From Prevotella sp. CAG:617 (GTDB lineage: Bacteria; Bacteroidota; Bacteroidia; Bacteroidales; Bacteroidaceae), in assembly GCA_000438115.1 (NCBI GenBank), contig FR903619.1, forward strand, positions 19,958 through 25,999: a DNA stretch of 6,042 bases, read 5' to 3'. Positions 1-6,042 of this stretch are shown here, piece by piece. The notes below the pieces were generated by a model. The model saw only the letters and a program-made list of their open reading frames with translations. It did not search any database and was not told the origin of the DNA. Position 1 is the first letter of the stretch. The number at the start of each line of letters is the position of its first letter. Both the position numbers and the translations under genes were made by a program.

Positions 1-2382
1 GACAGCCATTGGAAACTACTCAACCTGCCGCACGACTGGGCAATTGAGGGCCCTTTCCGTACCGACCTTGAGGGCTACACCGGCAAACTGCCCTGGCGGG
101 GTATAGGGTGGTATCGCAAGCACTTTGATGTGTCCGAAGAGGACAGGAACAAATGCTTTTACCTTGATTTTGACGGTGCCATGGCACATGCGGAAGTATG
201 GCTCAACGGAAAGAAAATAGGATACCAGCCCTACGGATACATTTCCTTCCGGGTTGATCTTACGCCCTACATCCACTGGGGCGGGAAAAACACCATCGCC
301 GTCAGGCTGAACACCGAGAAGTGGGGTTCAAGATGGTATCCCGGAGCGGGTATTTACCGACACGTCCGCCTGGTCAAGACGTCCAGGCTTCATGTCGGAC
401 AATGGGGCGTATTTGTCACTACGCCCCAAGTCAGCCGGCAGCAGGCCACGGCAAAGGTACAAGTCAGCATACGCAACCGCCACCAGGCGGCGCAGCCCTG
501 CCACTACACCATTGACATCTATGAAGTCACCTCCGCCAACCGGCGCGGCAAGCGTGTAGCCCACACCTCATCATCCACGCTGAACATAAAGGCCGGCGAT
601 TCCATTACGAGCCTGTCGGAAGTCCGCATCAGCCAGCCCAAACTCTGGGAACTTGACGCCCCCTGCCGCTATCTGGCTCGCGTTACGGTTTATCAGGAGA
701 AAAAGGCCACGGACTCCTACGACGCGCTGTTTGGCATACGCACCATTGAGTTTTCACACGACAAAGGCTTCCTGCTCAACGGCAAGCACGTGCCCATTCA
801 GGGCACCTGCAACCACCACGACCTCGGTGCTCTGGGGGCGGCCATCAACCGTACTGCCCTGCGCCGCCAGCTGCTCATACTGAAAAGCTTCGGCTGCAAC
901 GCCATCCGCACGAGCCATAATCCGCCGGCCCCCGAACTGCTGGAACTGGCTGACGAACTCGGACTGCTGGTTATGGACGAAATTTTTGACTGCTGGACCG
1001 TTGGAAAAAAGGAAAACGACTATGCTTCGCTTTTTAAAGAATGGCACCAGCACGACATCAGCAACTGGGTGCGCAGAGACCGCAACCATCCTTCCATCAT
1101 TCTCTGGAGCACGGGTAACGAGGTAGACGAGCAATATCATCCCGAAACGGGCATCGCCCGCCACCTGACGGAATTGGTCCACCAGTACGACACGACACGC
1201 CCGGTCACGTTCGGGGCCTCCTACCCCAGCCTTTCGGCCATGAACGGCACAGAGCTGCAGGTTGATGTTCACGGCATGAACTACACTGCAGGATGCTACG
1301 GCGGCCCTCATTTCTACGGCGATTTTCTCAATAAGAAAGGTCACGAACATCTGGCCGGATTTTCCAGCGAGAGCAGTTCTACCATAAGTTCGCGCGGCGA
1401 ATATTTTCCACGTAAATTCCAAATGTCGGCCTACGACCTGAACGAACCGGGCTGGGGCGGCCTGCCCGACCAGGAATTTGCCGCCCTCGACCGCTACCCA
1501 TCCATTTGCGGCGAATTTGTATGGACCGGCTTTGACTATCTGGGCGAACCTACCCCCTTCAACTCCGACAACTCGGTGCTGCTCAACCATGCGGCAGCCA
1601 TGACCCGGGAGGAACTTGAAGAGCAACGGGAAAAACTGGAACAGATTGAAAAGGAACGGCCCACATCGCGAAGCAGCTTCTTCGGCATTGTCGACCTGGC
1701 CGGCTTTCCCAAAGACCGCTACTACCTGTACCAATCAAGATGGATGCCTGAAAAACCCATGGTGCATATCCTGCCTCACTGGAATTTCACCAACCGTACG
1801 GGACAGACAATTCCCGTATTCGTCTACACCTCCGGCGACGAGGCCGAACTGTTTCTGAACAACCGCTCGCTCGGCCGGAAAAAGAAGGGCGAATACGAAT
1901 ATCGCCTGCGTTGGGACAGCGTGACCTACGAGCCGGGCGAGCTGAAAGCCGTAGCCTACCGCAACGGGAAGGTATGGGCCGAAACATCCGTATATACCAC
2001 AGGAAAAGCAAGCCGGCTGAAACTTACGGCCGAAAAGACAACTGCCCTGTCGGACGGCGAGGACCTCATCTTCGTACGCGTTTCCATCACCGATGAGCAG
2101 GGACGCGAAGTGCCCGATGCCGAAAACGTCATTTCCTGCACCCTGCAGGGCAGCGGAAAAGTAATTGCCACCGACAACGGCGACCCCAACTGTCTGATAC
2201 CGTTCGGCACCACCACACGCCCGGCCTTCAACGGCCTGCTGCTGGCCATCGTAAAACCAGACCGCAACAGCAAGGGCACCCTCACGCTGCAAGCCTCGGC
2301 CGACGGGTTACAGAGCGCCACGCTGCAACTGAACATAAAAAAAGCAAAACGGAAGAGCCACATCATTCGGGCTTCAAACTAA
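1..2382 (+). CDS. Glycoside hydrolase family 2 protein (beta-galactosidase-like), 5' end missing
   Basis: The frame is open from base 1, so the gene starts upstream; the ATG at 130 is internal. 793 residues are visible (numbered here from base 1). The order is: GH2 sugar-binding jelly-roll (about 1-130, with the family hallmark NLPHDWAIEGPF near its start), Ig-like domain (about 140-250), TIM barrel (about 251-560), DUF4982-type beta domain (about 590-665, HWNF and ELFLNNRSLG) and a GH2 C-terminal beta domain (about 675-780). The predicted acid/base is E374 in WSTGNE and the predicted nucleophile is E505 in CGEFVWTGFDY; both are present. The barrel also shows IRTSHNPP (302-309) and MDEIFDCW (325-332). 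A charged helical insert lies at about 535-553. Such enzymes usually act on non-reducing beta-linked sugars in the periplasm, but the signal peptide would lie outside the window and the exact substrate cannot be read. The basic C-terminal tail (KKAKRKS) is slightly odd. The domain layout matches many Bacteroides polysaccharide-utilisation enzymes, but no SusC/D pair is visible here. Confidence 0.95.
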   Translation, partial: DSHWKLLNLPHDWAIEGPFRTDLEGYTGKLPWRGIGWYRKHFDVSEEDRNKCFYLDFDGAMAHAEVWLNGKKIGYQPYGYISFRVDLTPYIHWGGKNTIAVRLNTEKWGSRWYPGAGIYRHVRLVKTSRLHVGQWGVFVTTPQVSRQQATAKVQVSIRNRHQAAQPCHYTIDIYEVTSANRRGKRVAHTSSSTLNIKAGDSITSLSEVRISQPKLWELDAPCRYLARVTVYQEKKATDSYDALFGIRTIEFSHDKGFLLNGKHVPIQGTCNHHDLGALGAAINRTALRRQLLILKSFGCNAIRTSHNPPAPELLELADELGLLVMDEIFDCWTVGKKENDYASLFKEWHQHDISNWVRRDRNHPSIILWSTGNEVDEQYHPETGIARHLTELVHQYDTTRPVTFGASYPSLSAMNGTELQVDVHGMNYTAGCYGGPHFYGDFLNKKGHEHLAGFSSESSSTISSRGEYFPRKFQMSAYDLNEPGWGGLPDQEFAALDRYPSICGEFVWTGFDYLGEPTPFNSDNSVLLNHAAAMTREELEEQREKLEQIEKERPTSRSSFFGIVDLAGFPKDRYYLYQSRWMPEKPMVHILPHWNFTNRTGQTIPVFVYTSGDEAELFLNNRSLGRKKKGEYEYRLRWDSVTYEPGELKAVAYRNGKVWAETSVYTTGKASRLKLTAEKTTALSDGEDLIFVRVSITDEQGREVPDAENVISCTLQGSGKVIATDNGDPNCLIPFGTTTRPAFNGLLLAIVKPDRNSKGTLTLQASADGLQSATLQLNIKKAKRKSHIIRASN

Positions 2383-2393
2383 AATCCTGCAAC

Positions 2394-2870
2394 ATGAAAA
2401 AAATCATCAACCCCTTTATTCACCTTGACGGCTACAACTGTTTCGGCTGCGCGCCGCAAAATCCGCTGGGTCTGAAACTCACTTTTTATGAAGACGGCGA
2501 CGACATCGTAGCCACCTGGCAGCCACGCCCGGAATTCCAGGGCTGGCTCAACACCCTGCACGGCGGCGTGCAGGCCACACTCATCGACGAAATATGCGGA
2601 TGGGTCATCATGCGCAAGCTGCAGACCACCGGCGTCACCTCGCAGCTGAACATGCGCTACCTGCGCCCCGTAAGCTGTCTGGAGGGTGCACTCACCCTGC
2701 GCGCCCACATCACGGCGCAGCGCCGCAATCTGGTGGATCTGGAGGCCACGCTTACCAATGCCCAGGGCAAGGTATGCGCCCAGGGCGCCTGCACGTATTT
2801 CACCTTCCCGCCCGAAAAGGCACGCGAGCAGTGGCACTTTACGCACTGCCCCACTGAGGACGAGCTTTAG
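2394..2870 (+). CDS. PaaI-family hotdog-fold thioesterase
   Basis: 158 residues, the usual length for a single hotdog domain. The central helix motif LHGGVQATLIDEICGW (55-70) carries the HGG and the acidic D65/E66 typical of the PaaI/4HBT-II thioesterase group. The N-terminal CFGCAPQNPLGLKL (16-29), with C16-x2-C19 and NPLGL, is a signature of one widespread PaaI-like subfamily. The strand LNMRYLRPV (82-90) is also typical. The family hydrolyses acyl-CoA or acyl-carrier thioesters in the cytoplasm; there is no signal peptide. The substrate is not readable from sequence. The ATG lies 11 bases after the GH2 stop, with no Shine-Dalgarno sequence, as is usual in Bacteroidota. It could be co-transcribed with the GH2 gene, but a functional link is not obvious. 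The C-terminal ~15 residues (EKAREQWHF onward) lie beyond the core fold. Confidence 0.9.
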   Translation: MKKIINPFIHLDGYNCFGCAPQNPLGLKLTFYEDGDDIVATWQPRPEFQGWLNTLHGGVQATLIDEICGWVIMRKLQTTGVTSQLNMRYLRPVSCLEGALTLRAHITAQRRNLVDLEATLTNAQGKVCAQGACTYFTFPPEKAREQWHFTHCPTEDEL

Positions 2871-2904
2871 GCCCGCCCTCGGTGGCCTCAGCGCCGGCGC
2901 GGGC
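2871..2904. terminator. Possible GC-rich stem between convergent genes
   Basis: The 17-base gap between the thioesterase stop and the convergent porX stop starts with GCCCGC (2871-2876), which can pair with GCGGGC (2899-2904) inside the end of porX. The self-complementary GCGCCGGCGC (2891-2900) overlaps the right arm and would compete with it. No T-run follows on either strand, so this is not a standard intrinsic terminator. It is listed only because both transcripts must end near here and nothing better is seen. Confidence 0.2.
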
Positions 2905-4441
2905 GCAGCGTAACGATGGGTACAATCATCTCCTCCATCGACAGGCCGCCGTGCTGGAAGGTGTCCTGATAATACTGCACGTAATAATTATAATTGTTGG
3001 GATAGGCAAAGAAACGGCTGCCCGTAGCAAAAATATAGGTCGATGAGAGCTTGGGCGACGGCAGTCCCACCTTGAGCGGCTCGCGCACCTCAAACACCTC
3101 GCGGTTGTTGTAGCTCATCTGCCGGCCTACCTTGTAGCGCAGGTTGGTGTTCAGGGTTCGCTCGCCCACCACCTTCGAGGGCGCACTGACACGTATGCTG
3201 CCGTGGTCGGTAGTCAGTACGATGGTATAGTCGCTCTCGGCCAAAGCCCGAAAGAGGGCCTGCACCGAAGTGTTCTTGAGCCACGAGAGGGTGATGCCGC
3301 GGTAGGCCGCCTCGTTGGCCGCCAGCTCACGCACCATTTCCGACTCCGTGCGGGCATGTGAGAGCATGTCGATAAAGTTGATGACCACCACGTTCAGCTC
3401 GTTGCCCGAAAGCTGGGCAAACTGGTTCTGCAAGAACAGGGAAGCGGCCTGCGACGTCTGCAGTTTGTGGTACGAAAAGCGTTCCTTGCGCCGGTAGCGC
3501 CGCAACTGCTCGGCAATGAGCTGCTCCTCGTTCTGGTTCTTGCCCTCGTCTTCCTCCTCGTCCACCCAAAGCTGCGGATACATCTGGCGTATCATGGCCG
3601 GCGTCAGTCCGGCAAACAGGGCGTTGCGGGCATACTGCGTCACGGTGGGCAGGATGCTGTAATACAGGTCCTCCGTCACACTGAAGTCCTCGGCCAGCTC
3701 GTGGCTGAACACGCGCCACTGGTCGTAGCGGAAATTGTCGAGCACGAGCAGAAACACCTTCTGCCCCTCATTGAGCAGCGGGAACACCACTTTCTTGAAC
3801 ACGTCCATGCTCATCATGGGACGCTCGTCGGACTGCTGAATCCAATCGGCATAGTGACGGCGCACAAACTTGGCGAAAGCCTGGTTGGCCTCTTCCTTCT
3901 GCATGGCCAGCATCTCGCTCATCGGACTGCTCGACTGCGCCAGCTCCAGCTCCCAGTACACCAGCCGGCGGTACACGTCCTTCCACTCGTCGGGCGTGAG
4001 CGAGTCCGAAATCTGCATGCCGATGCGTCCAAAGTCCTGGCGGTAGTTGGTCTGCGCCACCTCGGCCACAATTTCACTCTTGTGGATGTTTTTTTTCAGC
4101 GTCAGCAGAATCTGGTTGGGGTTGACGGGCTTGATGAGGTAGTCGGCAATCTTGGCCCCGATGGCCTGGTTCATGATGTTTTCCTCCTCGCTCTTGGTCA
4201 CCATCACCACGGGCAGGTCGGGGCGGATGTCCTTGATGCGCTGCAGGGTTTCGAGCCCGCTCAGGCCGGGCATGTTCTCGTCCAGCAGCACCAGGTCGAA
4301 ATCCTCCTGCTGACACTGCTCCACGGCATCGTATCCGTTGGTCAGGGTCGTCACCTCGTATCCCTTCTGTTCCAGAAATATAATATGGGCCTTGAGCATG
4401 TTGACCTCATCGTCCACCCAAAGCAATTTTCCGTTGGTCAT
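2888..4441 (-). CDS. porX: PorX-type response regulator with PglZ domain
   Basis: 517 residues, full length for PorX. The receiver domain (about 4-122) has the acidic pair D10/D11, phosphoacceptor D54 in LLDENMPG, T82 and K104 in LIKP, so it should be phosphorylatable. A helical linker follows (about 125-210). The PglZ domain of the alkaline phosphatase superfamily (about 215-517) retains likely metal and catalytic residues: D235 and D240 in LDNFRYDQW, T266/T268 in LPTVTQYARN, D358 and H362 in FIDMLSH, D412/H413 in TTDHGS, and H497 in QHGG. In Porphyromonas gingivalis PorX works with the kinase PorY and the sigma factor SigP to control type IX secretion genes, and its PglZ domain is reported to have phosphodiesterase activity on oligonucleotides. 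Here no kinase or T9SS gene adjoins it, so the T9SS role is transferred from the family. An acidic stretch at 294-306 (DEEEDE onward) is a likely flexible loop. The start is the first ATG after the promoter at 4511-4542; no Shine-Dalgarno sequence is clear. Confidence 0.93.
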   Translation of the reverse strand: MTNGKLLWVDDEVNMLKAHIIFLEQKGYEVTTLTNGYDAVEQCQQEDFDLVLLDENMPGLSGLETLQRIKDIRPDLPVVMVTKSEEENIMNQAIGAKIADYLIKPVNPNQILLTLKKNIHKSEIVAEVAQTNYRQDFGRIGMQISDSLTPDEWKDVYRRLVYWELELAQSSSPMSEMLAMQKEEANQAFAKFVRRHYADWIQQSDERPMMSMDVFKKVVFPLLNEGQKVFLLVLDNFRYDQWRVFSHELAEDFSVTEDLYYSILPTVTQYARNALFAGLTPAMIRQMYPQLWVDEEEDEGKNQNEEQLIAEQLRRYRRKERFSYHKLQTSQAASLFLQNQFAQLSGNELNVVVINFIDMLSHARTESEMVRELAANEAAYRGITLSWLKNTSVQALFRALAESDYTIVLTTDHGSIRVSAPSKVVGERTLNTNLRYKVGRQMSYNNREVFEVREPLKVGLPSPKLSSTYIFATGSRFFAYPNNYNYYVQYYQDTFQHGGLSMEEMIVPIVTLRPRRR

Positions 4442-4464
4442 ATCTGTATCCGTTTTTTCTTATG

Positions 4465-4499
4465 GCCCGCCGGACCGGGAAACCCTCCGCCCGCCGGAC
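4465..4499. repeat. Pair of 11-bp direct repeats in the porX 5' untranslated region
   Basis: GCCCGCCGGAC occurs exactly at 4465-4475 and again at 4489-4499, 24 bases apart start to start. Both copies lie between the porX start codon and its predicted transcription start (about 4504), so the mRNA would carry two GUCCGGCGGGC elements. The function is unknown. They could bind a protein, form alternative structures, or be chance in GC-rich sequence. Confidence 0.5.
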
Positions 4500-4510
4500 G
4501 CTATTTGCAG

Positions 4511-4542
4511 CTAAATTAGCGAAAGTGGACAACACGGACAAA
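4511..4542 (-). promoter_or_regulatory. Predicted Bacteroidetes-type promoter of porX
   Basis: Read on the minus strand, TTTG (4539-4542) is followed after 20 bases by TAATTTAG (4511-4518). That matches the Bacteroidetes primary sigma pattern, -33 TTTG and -7 TAnnTTTG, with one mismatch in the -7 box and normal spacing. Transcription would start near 4504, giving a leader of about 60 bases before the porX ATG. Its position in the only intergenic space upstream of porX supports the call. Confidence 0.6.
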
Positions 4543-4570
4543 CAATTAGTATTTTTTATCACCCCAAGCT

Positions 4571-4627
4571 GACGGCCTCGAAAGGTTCACGAAAAAACAA
4601 GACGGCTTCGCGAAAAAGCAAGACGGC
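4571..4627. repeat. Degenerate short tandem repeat
   Basis: GACGGC occurs at 4571, 4601 and 4622. Between the copies lie CTCG, a 10-base insert and GAAAAAACAA (first unit), then TTCGCGAAAAAGCAA (second unit). The common core is GAAAAARCAAGACGGC, present at 4591-4606 and 4612-4627. A second direct repeat, CACCCTGTT, is at 4627-4635 and 4669-4677. The cluster lies upstream of both divergent promoters' -33 regions (porX to the left, the riboswitch promoter to the right). No function is recognised. Confidence 0.55.
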
Positions 4628-4638
4628 ACCCTGTTCCG

Positions 4639-4655
4639 ACAAGGTCGGACCTTGT
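4639..4655. repeat. 17-bp inverted repeat in the porX / B12-receptor intergenic region
   Basis: ACAAGGTC (4639-4646) and GACCTTGT (4648-4655) are perfect inverted arms around a single G. A second inverted repeat, TCCGAC / GTCGGA (4635-4640 / 4644-4649), overlaps it, so as RNA the two hairpins would exclude each other. The near-zero spacer suits a DNA-binding dimer site better than a hairpin. It lies about 120 bases upstream of the riboswitch promoter and about 100 bases upstream of the porX promoter. No T-run follows directly, so a terminator is unlikely. Confidence 0.45.
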
Positions 4656-4774
4656 TTCATTTTCAAGCCACCCTGTTTTTTCTCTCCCGCCCGCCTCACG
4701 GCCGGCAACCCCCTTGCCCGGACATACTCTGCCAAAGTTTCGCGGCCGCCGGGTGAATTTTGGCTTTTTTTTCG

Positions 4775-4782
4775 TACCTTTG
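4775..4782 (+). promoter_or_regulatory. -7 box of the cobalamin riboswitch / receptor promoter
   Basis: TACCTTTG matches the Bacteroidetes -7 consensus TAnnTTTG exactly. Transcription would begin about 5-8 bases later, at the 5' strand of riboswitch helix P1 (4789), which independently supports the placement. No good TTTG lies at the expected 19-20 base distance; the TTTG at 4759-4762 is only 12 bases away, so the -33 element is weak or absent. Confidence 0.65.
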
Positions 4783-4788
4783 CACCAC

Positions 4789-5001
4789 AAAACGGTTTGC
4801 CCCCGCAAGCCCGTCGCCGACGGAATACTTGGCTTGGGGGCAATGAAAAAGGGAAGCAGGTGTGAATCCTGCGCAGTGCCGCTGCTGTAAATTCCATTAT
4901 CGCCGTCGTCATATTTTTATTGAAACGCCACTGGCTTGAGCCGTCACGTTCAAGCCGGGAAGGTAACGACGGTGGGAACAAGCCAGAATACCTGCCGTTT
5001 T
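4789..5001 (+). ncRNA. Cobalamin (vitamin B12) riboswitch aptamer
   Basis: The 3' B12 box GCCAGAATACCTGCC (4982-4996) is diagnostic. The other conserved core pieces are in order: AAAGGGAAGCAGG (4848-4860), GTGAATCCTGC (4862-4872), the GCCGCTGCTGTAA version of the C-rich/CTGTAA element (4878-4890), GCCACTG (4927-4933) and CGGGAAGG (4956-4963). Base pairing supports it: P1 AAAACGG / CCGTTTT (4789-4795 / 4995-5001), P2 TTGCCCC plus CAAGCC (4797-4811) with GGCTTG plus GGGGCAA (4831-4843), GCAGG / CCTGC (4856-4860 / 4868-4872), CCGTCGT / ACGACGG (4903-4909 / 4966-4972) and GGCTTGA / TCAAGCC (4933-4939 / 4950-4956). These RNAs bind cobalamins and usually switch off downstream B12 uptake or synthesis genes when the vitamin is abundant. 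Which cobalamin form it prefers is not readable by eye. Confidence 0.95.
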
Positions 5002-5213
5002 TCAATGGCTGAACAGGGTGAAGCATACCCGCCGTCAGTGCAGGTCTTCGGGCAGGTTCAGCCGTTGCATGACTCTCCGGCCCGATTCAGACCGGCGTCA
5101 TAACCTCCCGTCCCGTTTACGGACAAAACGGGAGTGAACAAATACCGCAGCCCGGCCCACACGCCGCCTGCCCAAGGTACTGCCCGACGCCCGTCACCCC
5201 CTCCTGTCACATC
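5002..5213 (+). promoter_or_regulatory. Structured leader / expression platform between riboswitch and receptor gene
   Basis: This 212-base stretch holds no gene. A 12-bp helix can form between 5003-5014 (CAATGGCTGAAC) and 5056-5067 (GTTCAGCCGTTG), with one G-U pair, starting two bases after P1. GGCAGGT (5051-5057) is also the exact complement of ACCTGCC (4990-4996) in the B12 box, so the leader could pair either with itself or with the aptamer. Further down, TCCCGTTT / AAACGGGA (5111-5118 / 5126-5133) competes with CTCCCGT / ACGGGAG (5105-5111 / 5128-5134). No T-run follows either hairpin, so control by translation start or by a factor-dependent step is more likely than an intrinsic terminator. 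This is inference from pairing alone. Confidence 0.5.
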
Positions 5214-6042
5214 ATGAAACGTATGCAACTCACTCCAATGAGCCACCCTTCATATCCCCCGTTACGAGGGTTGCCCGCCAGGCGTATGACCACAATCGGC
5301 AGCGTGCTGCTGACCATGTGGACAAGCTGTATGCTGCCGTCTGAAGCCTCCCTGCCGACTGACACCCTGCGCACCGCGCGCCAGCTGCAACAGGTAGACG
5401 TCAGGGCCGGACGCACCACAGCCGAGGAATACGTAGGCAGCCCCACCCAGCGCATGGACGCACGCACCCTGCAGGAAAGGGGCGTAAGCAGTCTGACCGA
5501 CGCCCTGCAGCGGTTTTCGGGAACCAACGTGCGCGACTACGGCGGCGCCGGCGGACTGAAAACCGTATCGGTACACGGCATGGGAGCGGGCCACACGGTG
5601 GTTACCCTGAACGGGCTCAGCCTGAGCGACCACCGCAGCGGACAGGTCGACCTCGCGCGCTACAACGACGTGAGCGACCTGACCGAAGTGTCGCTCACCA
5701 CGGCCGACCAGCTGTCGCTGCTCTGCCCCGTGCGCAATCTGGGCGGCGCCCTGCTGAACCTGCAGACCGACGCCACGCCCGACTCGGCGGGCCATCACGT
5801 AAAGGCGGCCGTAAGCGGCGGTTCGTTCGGCACGGTGAGTCCCTCGCTCCACTATCAGGCCCGCCAGGGCGCGTGGAGCTGGAACGCCGGCGGACAATAT
5901 TATTTCGGACAGAACAACTATCCGTTTACCGTACACAACGGGGTGGCCACCGAGCAGCGCCGCCGGCGCAACAGCGACCTGCAGGCATGGACCCTCAGCG
6001 GCGGTATGCAATGGCGCAACCGGCGGAACGGCACGCTTGAAC
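5214..6042 (+). CDS. btuB: TonB-dependent outer-membrane receptor, BtuB-like, 3' end missing
   Basis: The frame is open from the ATG at 5214 to the window end, giving 276 residues. A hydrophobic segment at 25-41 with a plausible cleavage site after A45 (SEA) indicates export. A TonB-box-like QVDVRA is at 60-65. The plug domain (about 74-185) shows LTDALQRFSGTNVRDYGG (94-111), VSVHGMGAGHTVVTLNG (118-134) and GGALLNLQT (177-185); the first barrel strands follow (VKAAVSGGSFG onward). There is no carboxypeptidase-regulatory-like N-terminal domain, which argues against a SusC-type glycan importer. The upstream cobalamin riboswitch makes corrinoid uptake by far the likeliest role, with energy from TonB-ExbBD and hand-over to an ABC importer not seen here. 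The start is uncertain: ATG codons at 5223, 5238 and 5286 are in frame, and the last would give a more ordinary signal peptide. No Shine-Dalgarno sequence decides. Confidence 0.9.
   Translation, partial: MKRMQLTPMSHPSYPPLRGLPARRMTTIGSVLLTMWTSCMLPSEASLPTDTLRTARQLQQVDVRAGRTTAEEYVGSPTQRMDARTLQERGVSSLTDALQRFSGTNVRDYGGAGGLKTVSVHGMGAGHTVVTLNGLSLSDHRSGQVDLARYNDVSDLTEVSLTTADQLSLLCPVRNLGGALLNLQTDATPDSAGHHVKAAVSGGSFGTVSPSLHYQARQGAWSWNAGGQYYFGQNNYPFTVHNGVATEQRRRRNSDLQAWTLSGGMQWRNRRNGTLE

Noticed and set aside
754..1734. Long open frame (326 codons) on the minus strand inside the GH2 gene
   Set aside because: It lies wholly antisense to the conserved GH2 barrel, and its translation shows no recognisable domain. 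GC-rich genes often leave long open antisense frames.
3467..4519. 350-codon plus-strand frame antisense to porX
   Set aside because: Its His/Leu/Val-rich translation is a by-product of the porX codons; the receiver and PglZ motifs on the other strand are clearly the real product.
4635..4660. Inverted repeat as a terminator
   Set aside because: There is no upstream gene for it to terminate (porX points away and the receptor starts later), and no direct T-run follows.
4559..5026. 155-codon minus-strand frame across the intergenic region
   Set aside because: It runs antisense through the cobalamin riboswitch and the repeat cluster. Its repetitive LFREAVLFFRE segment comes from the DNA repeats, and no domain is visible.
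5105..5134. Hairpin in the receptor leader as an intrinsic terminator
   Set aside because: The stem is good, but the following bases (TGAACAAAT) lack a T-run.
5319..5333. Cys39 of the receptor (WTSC) as a lipoprotein lipobox
   Set aside because: The residues before the Cys do not fit the lipobox pattern, and TonB-dependent receptors are normally processed by signal peptidase I; the SEA site at 43-45 fits better.
5262..6011. 249-codon minus-strand frame at the right end
   Set aside because: It is antisense to a well-defined TonB-dependent receptor plug and barrel start.
5214..6042. SusC-type glycan importer as an alternative for the receptor
   Set aside because: The carboxypeptidase-regulatory-like domain that precedes the plug in SusC proteins is absent, and a cobalamin riboswitch lies upstream.

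Overview
The window reads as a chromosomal piece of a fairly GC-rich member of the Bacteroidota, most likely Bacteroidales. Three things support this. The protein families are typical of the group: a multidomain GH2 glycosidase with a DUF4982-type module, a PorX-type response regulator with a PglZ domain, and a TonB-dependent receptor. The promoters fit the Bacteroidetes TTTG / TAnnTTTG pattern. The start codons lack clear Shine-Dalgarno sequences. I cannot name the genus.

Layout: bases 1-2382 (+) are the 3' part of a GH2 beta-galactosidase-like gene whose start lies upstream of the window. Eleven bases later, 2394-2870 (+) encodes a small hotdog-fold PaaI-type thioesterase. Its stop faces, across a 17-base gap, the stop of a convergent gene at 2888-4441 (-) encoding PorX. 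That gene has a recognisable promoter at 4511-4542 (-). Bases 4442-4788 contain no protein gene but hold short direct and inverted repeats and two outward-facing promoters. Bases 4789-5001 form a cobalamin riboswitch with an exact -7 box directly upstream, followed by a structured leader of about 210 bases. A TonB-dependent receptor gene (BtuB-like) begins at about 5214 (+) and runs off the right end.

The genes form three independent units. The GH2/thioesterase pair may share a transcript, but no shared pathway is evident. PorX is a lone regulator without an adjacent kinase. The riboswitch/receptor unit is a self-contained vitamin B12 uptake module: when cobalamin is plentiful the aptamer should reduce expression of the outer-membrane receptor. 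No mobile element, CRISPR array, tRNA or rRNA was seen. I found no convincing undescribed system. The least explained sequence is the repeat cluster at 4571-4680 and the long leader helix downstream of the aptamer.
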